From Martinezella tropici (GTDB lineage Bacteria; Pseudomonadota; Alphaproteobacteria; Rhizobiales; Rhizobiaceae): a DNA stretch of 64,000 nt. The translations under genes and the position numbers were made by a program. The DNA is taken from positions 62,001-126,000 of the forward strand of contig NZ_VNIP01000008.1 of assembly GCF_008370325.1 (NCBI RefSeq). Direction: 5' to 3'. Within the stretch, counting starts at the first letter, position 1. Each line of letters starts with the position of its first letter. Shown piece by piece: positions 9,078 to 17,787 of this stretch. A model generated the notes under the pieces. That model had not been told where the DNA came from, did no database searches, and saw only the letters and a list, made by a program, of their open reading frames with translations.

Positions 9078-9920
9078 ATGGCTGATATCAACTATCGCAC
9101 CGTCAATGTCGAAGGTGTCAAAGTTTCTTATCGCGAGGCAGGTTCGCCCGGTGCGCCCAAGCTCCTGCTGCTGCATGGCTTCCCAAGCTCCAGCCACATG
9201 TATCGCGATCTCATTCCGCTCTTGGCCGATCGCTACCATATCGTCGCGCCGGATCTGCCGGGCTTCGGACAATCGGATGCGCCGAAAGGCAACAACAGCT
9301 TCGACAGCATTGCCGAGACGATCGACCGCTTCACGGAGATCGTCGGTTTCGACCGCTATGCCGTTTATGTCTTCGACTATGGTGCGCCGACCGGGTTCCG
9401 GCTGGCGGTGAAGCATCCGGAACGGATCACGGCGATCATCTCCCAGAACGGCAACGCCTATGAGGAAGGCCTCAGTGATGGTTGGAACCCGATCGAGGCT
9501 TATTGGCGCGAGGCTTCGGAGGAAAACCGCAATGCGCTAAAGGCTTTCCTGCAGCCGGAAGCGACGATGTGGCAATACACCCACGGCGTCCCGGATGCCG
9601 CCAGGGTTTCCCCGGACGGCTATTCGCTCGATAGTTTCTATCTGGCGCGCCCGGGTGCGGAGAAAGTGCAGCTCGATCTTTTCGGGGATTACAAGAGCAA
9701 CGTCGCGCTCTATCCGACCTTTCAGGACTACTTCCGCACTTATAAGCCGCGTCTGCTTGCGGTCTGGGGCAAGCATGATCCGTTCTTCCTGCCGCCCGGT
9801 GCCGAGGCCTACCGTCGGGACATCCCCGACGCGATCGTCAAATTCCTCGATACCGGCCATTTCGCCCTCGAAACGCATGCAGCCGAGATCGCAGCCGAAA
9901 TTCGCACTTTCCTCGGTTGA
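9078..9920 (+). CDS. Alpha/beta hydrolase, haloalkane dehalogenase/epoxide hydrolase-like
   Basis: A 280-residue alpha/beta hydrolase with oxyanion motif HGFP at 33-36 and a nucleophile elbow VFDYGAP. D100 therefore replaces the usual serine, as in haloalkane dehalogenases and soluble epoxide hydrolases. The catalytic His is in DTGHFALE near the C-terminus, and a cap domain covers about 125-205. Which C-X bond it attacks is not decided by sequence. AAAGGA precedes the ATG. The divergent CGNR regulator suggests ligand-inducible expression. A GC-rich terminator follows immediately. Confidence 0.88.
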   Translation: MADINYRTVNVEGVKVSYREAGSPGAPKLLLLHGFPSSSHMYRDLIPLLADRYHIVAPDLPGFGQSDAPKGNNSFDSIAETIDRFTEIVGFDRYAVYVFDYGAPTGFRLAVKHPERITAIISQNGNAYEEGLSDGWNPIEAYWREASEENRNALKAFLQPEATMWQYTHGVPDAARVSPDGYSLDSFYLARPGAEKVQLDLFGDYKSNVALYPTFQDYFRTYKPRLLAVWGKHDPFFLPPGAEAYRRDIPDAIVKFLDTGHFALETHAAEIAAEIRTFLG

Positions 9921-9926
9921 TATCGA

Positions 9927-9975
9927 GCCTCGCCGCGCCGGCGAAAGGTCGGCGCGGCAAGGCTTTGGTTCTTTT
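9927..9975 (+). terminator. Rho-independent terminator after the hydrolase
   Basis: GCCTCGCCGCGCCG (9927-9940) pairs with CGGCGCGGCAAGGC (9950-9963) apart from one mismatch, followed by TTTGGTTCTTTT. It begins seven bases after the stop codon. Confidence 0.75.
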
Positions 9976-10225
9976 CGCCGCTCGAGACCGCTATCAGTGG
10001 GATTCCCGCAAGAAGGAGCTGGCTTCAAACCACCATCTTTCGGATTGTCGTCAGCGTAATATCGAGGCGGAAATGCAAGGTCTCCAGTATCCGCTCAGGG
10101 CTTTCCGGCGCCGCATCCGGATTGCAGCAATGCAGCAATGTCGCCGTTTCGTCCTCGGCGTTAACCCCGTGTTTTTCTGTTCGTCTTAGTTTTCCGGAAT
10201 GGTTCTAGGCGGAGTCCAAGACAGT

Positions 10226-11962
10226 ATGGCGCATGCAGCGATAAGCCGACAATTTATTCCTTCGACGGACAGTTTCGTCGATCGCCTGGAAAGCGCCCGA
10301 TTGCAGATCGAGCAGCGCTTCCTGGATGGGGACGCGGTCCTCATCACTGTTACGGAAGCGCTCGCCAAACTGGTCAGCGTGCTGGAACACATCGGCAGTT
10401 CCCTAAAGGAGGAGAATGCGACCGAAGCGACGGCTCGCCTTCTCCAAACGGTGGATCTCCTGAACAAATTGCCACCGGCCGAAGCGCGGCGTCACGCATG
10501 CGTGGTCTCGATCAGCCAGACCGGGCAATCGCTTGCCGAGCATGTGCTCTCGATGGAAGAAACGCTACGCTATCTGAGAACCTTCGCTGCGACCGCCAAA
10601 ATAGCGGGTGCGCGCATTCCGGATTTTTCGAGCTTCGCCAGCGAAATCGTCGAGCGCATCGAATTCGCCACCAAGGAGGTCAAGGCGCTGTCGCTGCAGA
10701 TCCGTTCGCTGGAGGCGCAGATCGAAACCGCCGCCGCCAGTGAGGATGGGTCGCTGGCCCAGCATCTGAACGGCATACCGTCCATTGCCCAGCGTCTCGT
10801 GTCGAATGCCGAGGAGACCCAGGTCCAGCGACGCAATCTTTCGGAGCTGGCGGATACGGTTGCCGGCCTGGCGCGCAAGATCCAGAACAAGGTCGCCCAT
10901 ACGCTTTCGGCCATGCAGATCGGCGATATCACACGGCAGAGGGTCGAGCATTGCCAAGCTGCACACATGATGACCGAGGCCTATCTCGCGTCCGAAGCTC
11001 CGGCCGATCTTTCCGCCTCCGACCGCCAGCGCCTCTCGCAATTGACGATGACGCTGATCTTCGACCTGCTCGGCGAGACGACCAAGGGGTTCGATCGCGA
11101 GACCGCCAAGATCGTCGACAACATCCGCGGCTTCAGCGGCGATATCGGCACGCTGCTTAACCTCTACCAGACGATGATGTCGCAGAGCGGTCAGGACGGA
11201 AAGAGCCCGATCCATTCGTTGCGCGGCGATCTTTCCGCCGCCAGGACGGTTGTCGATCGCATTGACGTCGCCGCGGCCGGAGCAAACACTCTCAGCGAGA
11301 AGACATCCGAAATGATCAAGGAGCTGACTGCAAGCATTCAGACCATTCAGCTCGTCCGGCGCGATATCCAATACATGGCGCTCAACACCAATCTGCGCTG
11401 CGGCAAGCTTGGCGAGGAGGGGCGGGCAATCAATGTCGTCGCCGGGGAATTGCGGTCGTTTGCATCGCTGCTCGACGAGGATGCCGAGAAGATACTGGTC
11501 GGGCTCGGCAAGCTTGAAACGCAGACCACCGGCCTCAAGGGTTGGCGGGAGGCCGGCGAGCCGGAAAACTCTTCCGGTCTCGGCAGCCATATCGATGCAG
11601 CGCTTGTCCATATCGGCGAAGCGGGGGCGTCGATGGATCTGAACGTGCAGGAACTGCGCCAGTGCGGCGAGACCATGACCTCGCAGGTGACCGAAATCGT
11701 CGCCAGCCTGGATTTCCGTTCCGGTATCAGGGAAACACTGGCCTCCTGCACCAGCGAGGCCGGACTTGCGCGCCGGGCGTTTGCCGGCAGGAGCGGATTG
11801 GAAGCGCCTGTAGCTGCTATTTCCGAGCGCATTTTCAAGATCTATACCATGGCCGCCGAACGTGAGATCCACGCCGGCATCTTCGGCGTGGTGAACCCTG
11901 TGGCCGAAAGCGGACCAGCCCCGGCCAGCGATGAGAATCTGTTCGCGGGCGCTCTCTTCTGA
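10226..11962 (+). CDS. Soluble MCP-like helical protein
   Basis: A roughly 578-residue, almost entirely helical protein with no signal peptide or membrane segment. Near residues 384-413 it has a sequence resembling the methyl-accepting chemotaxis signalling tip (MALNTNLRCGKLGEEGRAI, then NVVAGELRSFA), but the invariant Glu/Ala pattern of true MCPs is changed. The rest is heptad-rich coiled coil, including IQLVRRDIQYMALNTNL. It could be a cytosolic chemoreceptor-like scaffold or a signalling partner. No che genes are near. ATG 10226 (GGCGGAG upstream) is preferred to ATG 10199, which has no ribosome binding site. Confidence 0.65.
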   Translation: MAHAAISRQFIPSTDSFVDRLESARLQIEQRFLDGDAVLITVTEALAKLVSVLEHIGSSLKEENATEATARLLQTVDLLNKLPPAEARRHACVVSISQTGQSLAEHVLSMEETLRYLRTFAATAKIAGARIPDFSSFASEIVERIEFATKEVKALSLQIRSLEAQIETAAASEDGSLAQHLNGIPSIAQRLVSNAEETQVQRRNLSELADTVAGLARKIQNKVAHTLSAMQIGDITRQRVEHCQAAHMMTEAYLASEAPADLSASDRQRLSQLTMTLIFDLLGETTKGFDRETAKIVDNIRGFSGDIGTLLNLYQTMMSQSGQDGKSPIHSLRGDLSAARTVVDRIDVAAAGANTLSEKTSEMIKELTASIQTIQLVRRDIQYMALNTNLRCGKLGEEGRAINVVAGELRSFASLLDEDAEKILVGLGKLETQTTGLKGWREAGEPENSSGLGSHIDAALVHIGEAGASMDLNVQELRQCGETMTSQVTEIVASLDFRSGIRETLASCTSEAGLARRAFAGRSGLEAPVAAISERIFKIYTMAAEREIHAGIFGVVNPVAESGPAPASDENLFAGALF

Positions 11963-12336
11963 TTGCGACGCAGCGCGTCCGCGTTGGCGTGACGGGCGGA
12001 GTCCCGTTGCCGCCTTTCTCGGTGCCTTCGTGATGTGGTGCCGACGTCTCTTGTCATGCCCCATGAAAGGCTGACGCTACCTTGACAATTCCGGCGCAGA
12101 TGGTTCGGCGAAACCAGATCTGCCGGGCCGTTGCATGAATCGAGAGACATTGATCGCCGTGACGCCTGATGGCGTCATATCCAGAATTTCTGACGCAGTC
12201 AGAGAAAAACGTGGTTTTACAGTATCGGCGAGCTCTTCCATTGATCATCGGAGGCAGTCGCGCAGTCGGGTTCAACCATTCTATTTCTGGGCTTTCACGC
12301 AATCCGGATGGAAAACCGCGCTTTCCCGGAATTGCT
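11963..12336. other. Convergent intergenic region
   Basis: No credible gene. It holds two short perfect hairpins, TGACGCC/GGCGTCA (12160-12177) and TCTGAC/GTCAGA (12189-12203), and most of repeat copy 2. None has a T-run. Confidence 0.5.
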
Positions 12337-12338
12337 TT
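12299..12338. repeat. Rhizobial intergenic palindromic repeat, copy 2
   Basis: A diverged copy of the element at 3954-3992 in the same orientation, sharing GGAAAACCG and GGAATTGCTT blocks. Its right end overlaps the stop codon of the histidine kinase gene, so it would be transcribed in that mRNA. Confidence 0.65.
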
Positions 12339-13536
12339 ATTGCGAAGACTCCCGCGCTCTTTCCTGCTCGACGCCTTCAGGCAGATGGATTGCGACCATG
12401 GCGCCACCCTCCGGCCGGTTTGCAAATTCCAGATGTCCTCCGTGGGCGACTGCTATTGCCTGCACGACGGATAGCCCCAGCCCTGTGCCGCCAGTTGCCC
12501 GTGAACGCGAGGAATCGCCCCGCCAGAATGGGTTGACGGCGACGGCGTCCATGTCCTGCGGAAATCCCGGGCCGCGATCGAGCACGCGGATGACGATGCT
12601 TTCATCCGGCAAACGCTCGGTTTCGCATCGCAGCCAACCGCCGTCGGCGGCATAGCGGCAGGCATTTTCGAGAAGCGCCAGAAGCGCCTGTCGCAGGCGA
12701 GGAGAATCAGCCGAGGTCCAGGCGGGCTGCAGATGCGTTTCAATCTGTAGCTTGCTTGCGTCCAGCATCGGCTTTGCCGAGGCAATGACCGTCTCGGCCA
12801 ATTGCGATGCATCGATGCGCCGGCGCTCGACCACCAGCTTCTGGCCGATGGCCAGAGACAGGGTGCGCAGGTCCTCGACAATCCGGCCGAGACCTTCGAC
12901 CTGAAGGAGAAGGTCGGAAATGATCTTGCGGTCCATCGGGAAAATGCCGTCGATCATGCCCTGCAGCGATCCTTGCAGGATCGTCAGTGGGGTTCGCAGT
13001 TCATGCGCGATCGCCATATTGTTGAAGCGCAGCTTCTCTTCCATCGTCTCCAGGCTTGTTGCGAGCGCATTGAAGGTTTCGACAAGGATCGCAACCTCGC
13101 GGGTGCCGCGATGGGAGGCGGCAACGCGAACCGAGAAATCGCCCGACTTCAGGCCTCCCGCGGCCGAGGTGAGCTCCTCAAGCGGGCGTGCAAGGCGCCG
13201 CGCCAGGTAGACGCCGATGAGGGCGCAGAGCAGGGCAGAAAACAGGCCGCCTATCAGCACGGAGAGCTGCACCTTGAAATCCGTCGGTTCCGTCAGCGAA
13301 TTGAGGTGCTCAAACAGGAGCCTGAGGGAATCCCCGTCCGGAACCTTGTTCTCGCTCAGCATTTTGTAGGCCGCTGCGGCCCTTGGCGGCAGGGCGTCGG
13401 TGATGCCCTGTTCCAGATAAGAGGCGTACCAGTTGACCTCCAGATATGTCAGGCCGACGCTGAGGAGCAACATGACGGCGGTGACGATGGCCGTAAGCGT
13501 GGCCAGCGGCAGGCAAGGAAATTTTGGTATCTTCAT
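12337..13536 (-). CDS. Sensor histidine kinase (BaeS-like)
   Basis: A 399-residue membrane kinase. TM1 is at about 12-32 and TM2 at 90-112, flanking a short periplasmic sensor of about 58 residues. A HAMP domain follows (about 112-165), then a HisKA box with phospho-accepting H178 in AIAHELRTP. The HATPase domain has ENACRYA as N box, DRGPGFP as G1 and GGTGLGLSV as G2. It overlaps the upstream response regulator by four bases, so the two are co-translated. The small sensor domain is typical of envelope-stress kinases. The stimulus is unknown. Confidence 0.93.
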   Translation of the reverse strand: MKIPKFPCLPLATLTAIVTAVMLLLSVGLTYLEVNWYASYLEQGITDALPPRAAAAYKMLSENKVPDGDSLRLLFEHLNSLTEPTDFKVQLSVLIGGLFSALLCALIGVYLARRLARPLEELTSAAGGLKSGDFSVRVAASHRGTREVAILVETFNALATSLETMEEKLRFNNMAIAHELRTPLTILQGSLQGMIDGIFPMDRKIISDLLLQVEGLGRIVEDLRTLSLAIGQKLVVERRRIDASQLAETVIASAKPMLDASKLQIETHLQPAWTSADSPRLRQALLALLENACRYAADGGWLRCETERLPDESIVIRVLDRGPGFPQDMDAVAVNPFWRGDSSRSRATGGTGLGLSVVQAIAVAHGGHLEFANRPEGGAMVAIHLPEGVEQERARESSQ

Positions 13537-14225
13537 CTGGGATCCGAAAAACGATAGCCGACGCCGCGCACGGCAGGGAAAAAGCCGTTCTGTCCCATGT
13601 CCTCCAGCTTGCGCCGAAGGTTGGAAACGTGCGTGTCGACGGTGCGGACCAAGGCCTCGCTTTCGGGCAGACAGGCATCGAGAATGTCGGCGCGCGCGAA
13701 AGCCTGCGTGGGATGGCGGATCATGTAGGCGAGAATCCGGAATTCGCTGAGCGTCAGGAGCAATGGAATGCGGCGCCCATCCTTGATGACGAAGACGGAA
13801 TAGCTGCCGAAATCGACCTCGATGGAGCCGAAACGCCGAATGGTTTCCGCCCGGTCACCTTGCGTTCGTCGCAGAATCGCCCTGACGCGGGCAACGACTT
13901 CCTGCGGGTTGAAGGGTTTGACGACATAATCGTCGGCTCCGAGACGCAGTCCGCTCAGGCGGTCTATGTCGTCCGCAACGGCTGTCACCATGATGACGGG
14001 TGTCGAACCGGCCTGGCGCAAGCGACCAAGTACCCCGAAACCGTCCAATTTCGGCAGGCGCACATCCAGGAGCACGATGTCGGGCTTTAGAAGCGCATGA
14101 TGCTGAAGTGCGGTTTCGCCGTCGCTGGCACGGACCGTGCGAAAGCCGTCGCGTGTCAGATAGCCTTCCAATATCTGTGCAATAGCTGGTTCATCCTCCA
14201 CGATGAGAACGAGACTGTTGTCCAC
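13533..14225 (-). CDS. OmpR/PhoB-family response regulator
   Basis: A 230-residue regulator. The receiver domain has the acidic pocket E10-D11, phospho-acceptor D54 in LLDVRLP, and the conserved Lys in DYVVKPF near 104. The C-terminal winged helix (about 130-228) has the OmpR pattern 'LTLSEFRILAYMIRHP' and 'VDTHVSNLRRKLE', ending GVGYRF. It is cotranscribed with the kinase and divergent from a PAP2 phosphatase gene, whose promoter region carries CAAT repeats at a 10-base period. Confidence 0.94.
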   Translation of the reverse strand: MDNSLVLIVEDEPAIAQILEGYLTRDGFRTVRASDGETALQHHALLKPDIVLLDVRLPKLDGFGVLGRLRQAGSTPVIMVTAVADDIDRLSGLRLGADDYVVKPFNPQEVVARVRAILRRTQGDRAETIRRFGSIEVDFGSYSVFVIKDGRRIPLLLTLSEFRILAYMIRHPTQAFARADILDACLPESEALVRTVDTHVSNLRRKLEDMGQNGFFPAVRGVGYRFSDPR

Positions 14226-14361
14226 CCTAGTGCCCTATTTTCTTTCGTTTTCCTTTGCGGCTCTGCCGCCTGACTCGCACTATCGCGGACAAAACCCGCT
14301 TCCGCAATTTCCAAACAGTCTTCCGGCGGCCCGACGATCGATTCTGGACGCAGCCTTGATG

Positions 14362-14386
14362 CAATCTTCGCCAATTCTTGACAATC
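14362..14386 (+). promoter_or_regulatory. Three phased CAAT direct repeats before the PAP2 gene
   Basis: CAATC at 14362, CAATT at 14372 and CAATC at 14382 are spaced by exactly 10 bases. TTGACA at 14378-14383 is a good -35 hexamer, but no clear -10 follows. Phased direct repeats overlapping a -35 are typical of OmpR-family binding sites, so the divergent response regulator is the candidate binder. Confidence 0.4.
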
Positions 14387-14426
14387 GCGATTCAGATTGC
14401 CGCCGTTCCGCCTCGGGAGATACGGC

Positions 14427-15188
14427 ATGTGGAAATTTGCATTGCATTCTTGGAACTCCGCGTCCGGGCGCTTGAGTAGATCGGAGACCGGCGCGACCAC
14501 GGATGGAGAGCTTGCGGTCATCGGCATGATGATCGTCTGGACCAGTTTTGTCTTCGTGGTCTTTCCCAAACTCGATCTGGCCGTTGCGCGCCTGTTCGCT
14601 CATGGGCAAGTGTTCTGGCTTGTGGAAAACCCATTCCTGAAGGCGGTACGGGACATTAGCCGCCAAAGCCAGCCTTACCTTCTGGGCACCATGGCGGTGA
14701 TTGTCCTTCTCCATGTCTTCCTGCCGAGGCGGCTTCGGTTCTGCCCTCCGCACAAGCCCTTGTTCGTGCTTTTGAGTTTCGCCGCCGGGCCGCTCCTGAT
14801 CGTGCAGACGTTGAAAGTCGCAATCGGACGCGTGCGTCCCCGCGATCTCATCGAGTTCGGCGGCACTGCGGACTTCACCCCGGTATGGCAGTTCTCGGCC
14901 GCCTGTTCACGCAATTGTTCTTTCCCTTCCGGCGAGGCTGCTGCTGCTGCCGCCGGGCTCTCGCTGCTGGTTTTCGTGCCAGCCGGAGGCAGATTGATTG
15001 CCGCGCTGCTTCTGACGCCATGCCTGCTGTTCGTGGCGTTCAACCGCGTCATTTTCGGTGCTCATTTCCTGTCGGATGTGATGCTCGGCTGGCTTCTGAC
15101 CATGTTGAGCATGGCGCTGATCTGGCGCTGGGTGGAAGCGAATTCGCGAGCGATCGATCGCTTCGTGACGCGCTTCATGTTCCGGTAA
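14427..15188 (+). CDS. PAP2-family membrane phosphatase
   Basis: A 253-residue polytopic membrane protein of the type-2 phosphatidic acid phosphatase family, which removes phosphate from lipids such as phosphatidate, undecaprenyl-PP or lipid A. Motif 1 is KVAIGRVRP, motif 2 is SFPSGE and motif 3 is NRVIFGAHFLSD. Motif 2 has Glu where the textbook motif has His; I recall a related NCSFxSGE form in some proteobacterial lipid A-phosphatase-like proteins. The ATG at 14427 has GGGAG upstream. Being divergent from an envelope-type two-component system, a role in envelope lipid modification is likely but inferred. Confidence 0.82.
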   Translation: MWKFALHSWNSASGRLSRSETGATTDGELAVIGMMIVWTSFVFVVFPKLDLAVARLFAHGQVFWLVENPFLKAVRDISRQSQPYLLGTMAVIVLLHVFLPRRLRFCPPHKPLFVLLSFAAGPLLIVQTLKVAIGRVRPRDLIEFGGTADFTPVWQFSAACSRNCSFPSGEAAAAAAGLSLLVFVPAGGRLIAALLLTPCLLFVAFNRVIFGAHFLSDVMLGWLLTMLSMALIWRWVEANSRAIDRFVTRFMFR

Positions 15189-15701
15189 GCTGTTATTTGC
15201 CGTTCTCTTTCGCCGTTCGGCAAAGGCGGGCGCGCGTTAGTGTCGCCGGAATGGGACGATACTGACCGAACGCATGTTTCAAACCTTAATACAACGTTTG
15301 TTCACCTTTCCATCGATCAGGGTTTACTTATTTACTGTTGGCCATGCCGCCGAATGCGACTGAGGTCGATCGTCGGATGGTTCAGGGGTCCCGGCAGGGT
15401 AAGAGTGATGGGATGGTGTTGGTAGATTGGGCATTGCGTGGAATGCTCGACATGGATAGCCGAAGAAGGGCGCGCGCTCATAACGGCCACTTCGAGCCAT
15501 GGGTCGTGCTTGCGGTGGAAAGTTTCGAGCGGGAAATGCTGGTTTTCTGCAGGCGTTCGCAGTTCAGGGTCGTTCATACGGCGGCATGACGGCCGCGATG
15601 CAAAGACAATCCACCATGTGGAAGCCGTCACCCGCGTCCGGCAGTGAATGCAGGACGGGTGGTGCAAGCGCGCCAGGCGCGCGCTTGCACTGTGAACGGC
15701 A
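15189..15701. other. Convergent intergenic region
   Basis: No convincing gene over about 510 bases. Short open frames here lack ribosome binding sites and coding bias. A 7-bp hairpin TTTGCCG/CGGCAAA (15196-15224) follows the phosphatase stop. The other end carries the stronger hairpin at 15662-15690. Confidence 0.5.
15662..15690 (-). terminator. 12-bp hairpin downstream of the O-methyltransferase
   Basis: GTGCAAGCGCGC (15662-15673), loop CAGGC, and GCGCGCTTGCAC (15679-15690) form a perfect stem 12 bases past the stop of the minus-strand gene. It lacks a T-run. Confidence 0.6.
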
Positions 15702-16379
15702 TCATCCGAGCCGCATGGACAGTTCGATATCCTCGGCGAAAGCTACGGACATATATCCGCTTGCCGGCGAGCGCACCCAGGTCAGATAATCGGGGCAGAA
15801 GTCGGCATTGTCGGCAAGCACGAGGGCTCCCGACCTGAGATGGCTCTCCACCAGCTTCAGAATGTCGGGATAGAGCGCCTTGGCGCCGTCGAGGAGCAGC
15901 AGGTCGATGGTATCGGGCAGGCGGGAGCTCAACGTCTGCAGGGCATCGCCTTCCCGGATTTCCACGAGATCGATGAGGCCGGCGGCTGCTAGATTTTCCC
16001 GCGCCCGCGCCACCTTGGAGGGCTCGAATTCGGTAGTGATCAGGCGCCCGCCGCCATTGTCCCGCAGCGCGGCGGCAAGATGGAGGGTGGAGATGCCGAA
16101 GGAGGTTCCAAATTCGACGATGGTCCGGGCACCGGTGCTTCGCGCCAGCATGTAGAGCAAGCTGCCTGCCTCCCGCGAGATGGCGAGCGGTATGTCCTTC
16201 AACCGGGCATAGAAATCGAGATAGTCGGTTTTGCTGCGCACCAGACGCGCGCGTTCCTCGCTGGAAAGGCCGCTCCAGTAAGCGGCAACCGATGGCGTTG
16301 TCGCCGGCGACGCCGCATCCGCTTCCTCGAACAGGCGATCGAGCAATGGAGCGAGCGGGGCATTCATCAGTGTAGTCAT
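15702..16379 (-). CDS. O-methyltransferase (class I SAM)
   Basis: A 225-residue methyltransferase. SAM motif I is IVEFGTSFGISTLHLA, motif II acid is in LITTEFEPSK, a GDAL motif follows, then LLLLDGAKALYPDIL with the metal/catalytic Asp and LVLADNADF. This is close to caffeoyl-CoA/catechol O-methyltransferase-like proteins, which methylate phenolic hydroxyls. GGAGAG precedes the ATG. The 35-base element upstream resembles one between the cyclase and TetR genes, so it is probably in the same TetR regulon. Confidence 0.85.
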   Translation of the reverse strand: MTTLMNAPLAPLLDRLFEEADAASPATTPSVAAYWSGLSSEERARLVRSKTDYLDFYARLKDIPLAISREAGSLLYMLARSTGARTIVEFGTSFGISTLHLAAALRDNGGGRLITTEFEPSKVARARENLAAAGLIDLVEIREGDALQTLSSRLPDTIDLLLLDGAKALYPDILKLVESHLRSGALVLADNADFCPDYLTWVRSPASGYMSVAFAEDIELSMRLG

Positions 16380-16418
16380 GGTTCTCTCCGTTCAGGGCTG
16401 AAGTCTCTGTTGGCGACA

Positions 16419-16453
16419 AAAATACGAATAATTCATCGCATTTTCTAATCGCG
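16419..16453. promoter_or_regulatory. Shared 35-base element, copy A (upstream of O-methyltransferase)
   Basis: Starts AAAATACGAATAATTC and ends CTAATCGCG. By hand it matches copy B (17788-17822) at 26 of 35 positions without gaps. It sits 40 bases upstream of the O-methyltransferase start. It contains a CGAATAATTC near-palindrome and GCGA-type half-sites. It is a candidate TetR operator. Confidence 0.55.
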
Positions 16454-16559
16454 TTCACGGATGTCGCGGGTGAGATGTGTGTATCCGATTGAAAATCCAT
16501 CGCAAAATAGGCAACGCTGATTACGTGAGCGCAATCTTTTCGGCGCGGCCATTCGCATT

Positions 16560-17780
16560 TCAGGAGGTGCCGGAGGCATCGAAGCCGACGATATCGACCG
16601 GATGGTCGAAGCCCCTCAAGCCGTGGCTGCCGAAAGACCTGCATTGGACGCCGGCCGCCTCGGCGATATCAGCTGTCATCAGCATGACTGCGTCCAGCTC
16701 CTTGGCCAGCGCCTGCAATCGGGCCGAGCGGTTTACCGGCGTACCGATGATCGCAAACGAAAATCTGCCCGCCGAACCGATGTTGCCGTGAACGACTTCG
16801 CCGATATCGATGCCGATCCGCGCCCGCAATGGCGGCGCCGTCTTTCTCGACGGCATGGCATTGACGAGCTCCAGTGCCCGCAGCCCTTCCAGCGCGGCTT
16901 CCACCGCCGTGGCACAGAGCGGCCGTTCACTCCCGGCGTCCGGAATGGGGAAGAACATCACGACGGCGTCGCCGATATGGCCGGACACCTGACCGCCGGC
17001 ACGGGACATAGGCCGGGTGATCGTCTCGAAGAACAGATTGAGATGATCGATGAGAGACCGGGGATCCAGCCGCTCGGTCAGCGAGGTGAACTGGAACAGG
17101 TCGCAATAAATCACGATCGCCCGAATTTGCTCGACTTCGCCAAGACCCACGCGGCCGTCGAGCAAGGCGGTTGCGGCATTGCGCCCGAGATAGGTCTGCA
17201 GCAGGACACGGGCGGCAGCAGCATTCAATCGGGCTCCGAGAGCAAGTGCGAAGACCGGCGTCACGAGGTGCAGCAGCTCTACCTCCGGCGTTGAAAATCC
17301 GCCGGGGCGTTCGGTGATGAACAGGCTCATCACGTCGTCGAAGAAACCGAGCGTGACATCCGGGGCAAGATGATTGGCAAAGGCTAGGGCGTCCGTTGCT
17401 CCGCCCTGCGGAATGGATGCGAGGCGGCTGCTGGTGGCATTAAGGCGAAGAACCGTTGCATCCTCCTCCAGCATGTCAACGAAGATCTTGCCGGCAAGGA
17501 TATCGTCTTCGGTGCCTTCGCCGTCTCGCCGCCAGCGAATGAAATGCTGGACTCTCTCCGGATCGACGGCATCACAGGCGACCTCGATCGTTGAAATGTC
17601 GAGACCCACGGCATTCAGCGTGCGGCCGAGGAGAATAACGAGCTCTGCGTCGCTCGCGCCGGCAAGTGCTGCTTCCACCAGGCCCCGGCTCACATGCGAG
17701 AACGTCTTTGCCAGGGTTTCGGCCTCCATCGATCTGGTTACCGGTCCGCTGCTTTCATCGCCATGTTCTTCGATTTGCAT
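16560..17780 (-). CDS. Class III adenylate/guanylate cyclase with N-terminal sensory domain
   Basis: About 406 residues, with no membrane segment. The C-terminal cyclase homology domain begins near residue 215: IVIYCDLFQFTSL supplies the first metal Asp, GHIGDAVVMFF the second, and ARIGIDIGEVVHGNIG and FAIIGTPVNRSARLQ the remaining conserved blocks. The N-terminal ~200 residues look like a GAF-type sensor found in many rhizobial cyclases. It makes cAMP, or possibly cGMP, in response to an unknown cytosolic signal. ATG 17780 is chosen over the earlier TTG 17789; neither has a good ribosome binding site. It is divergent from a TetR gene. Confidence 0.85.
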   Translation of the reverse strand: MQIEEHGDESSGPVTRSMEAETLAKTFSHVSRGLVEAALAGASDAELVILLGRTLNAVGLDISTIEVACDAVDPERVQHFIRWRRDGEGTEDDILAGKIFVDMLEEDATVLRLNATSSRLASIPQGGATDALAFANHLAPDVTLGFFDDVMSLFITERPGGFSTPEVELLHLVTPVFALALGARLNAAAARVLLQTYLGRNAATALLDGRVGLGEVEQIRAIVIYCDLFQFTSLTERLDPRSLIDHLNLFFETITRPMSRAGGQVSGHIGDAVVMFFPIPDAGSERPLCATAVEAALEGLRALELVNAMPSRKTAPPLRARIGIDIGEVVHGNIGSAGRFSFAIIGTPVNRSARLQALAKELDAVMLMTADIAEAAGVQCRSFGSHGLRGFDHPVDIVGFDASGTS

Positions 17781-17787
17781 GGGACGC

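Noticed and set aside
10565..12064. 499-codon open frame on the minus strand
   Set aside because: It is antisense to the MCP-like helical gene; low-complexity translation and no ribosome binding site.
15332..15667. Overlapping short ORFs on both strands between the PAP2 and O-methyltransferase genes
   Set aside because: All lack good starts and are mutually overlapping; none resembles a known protein.
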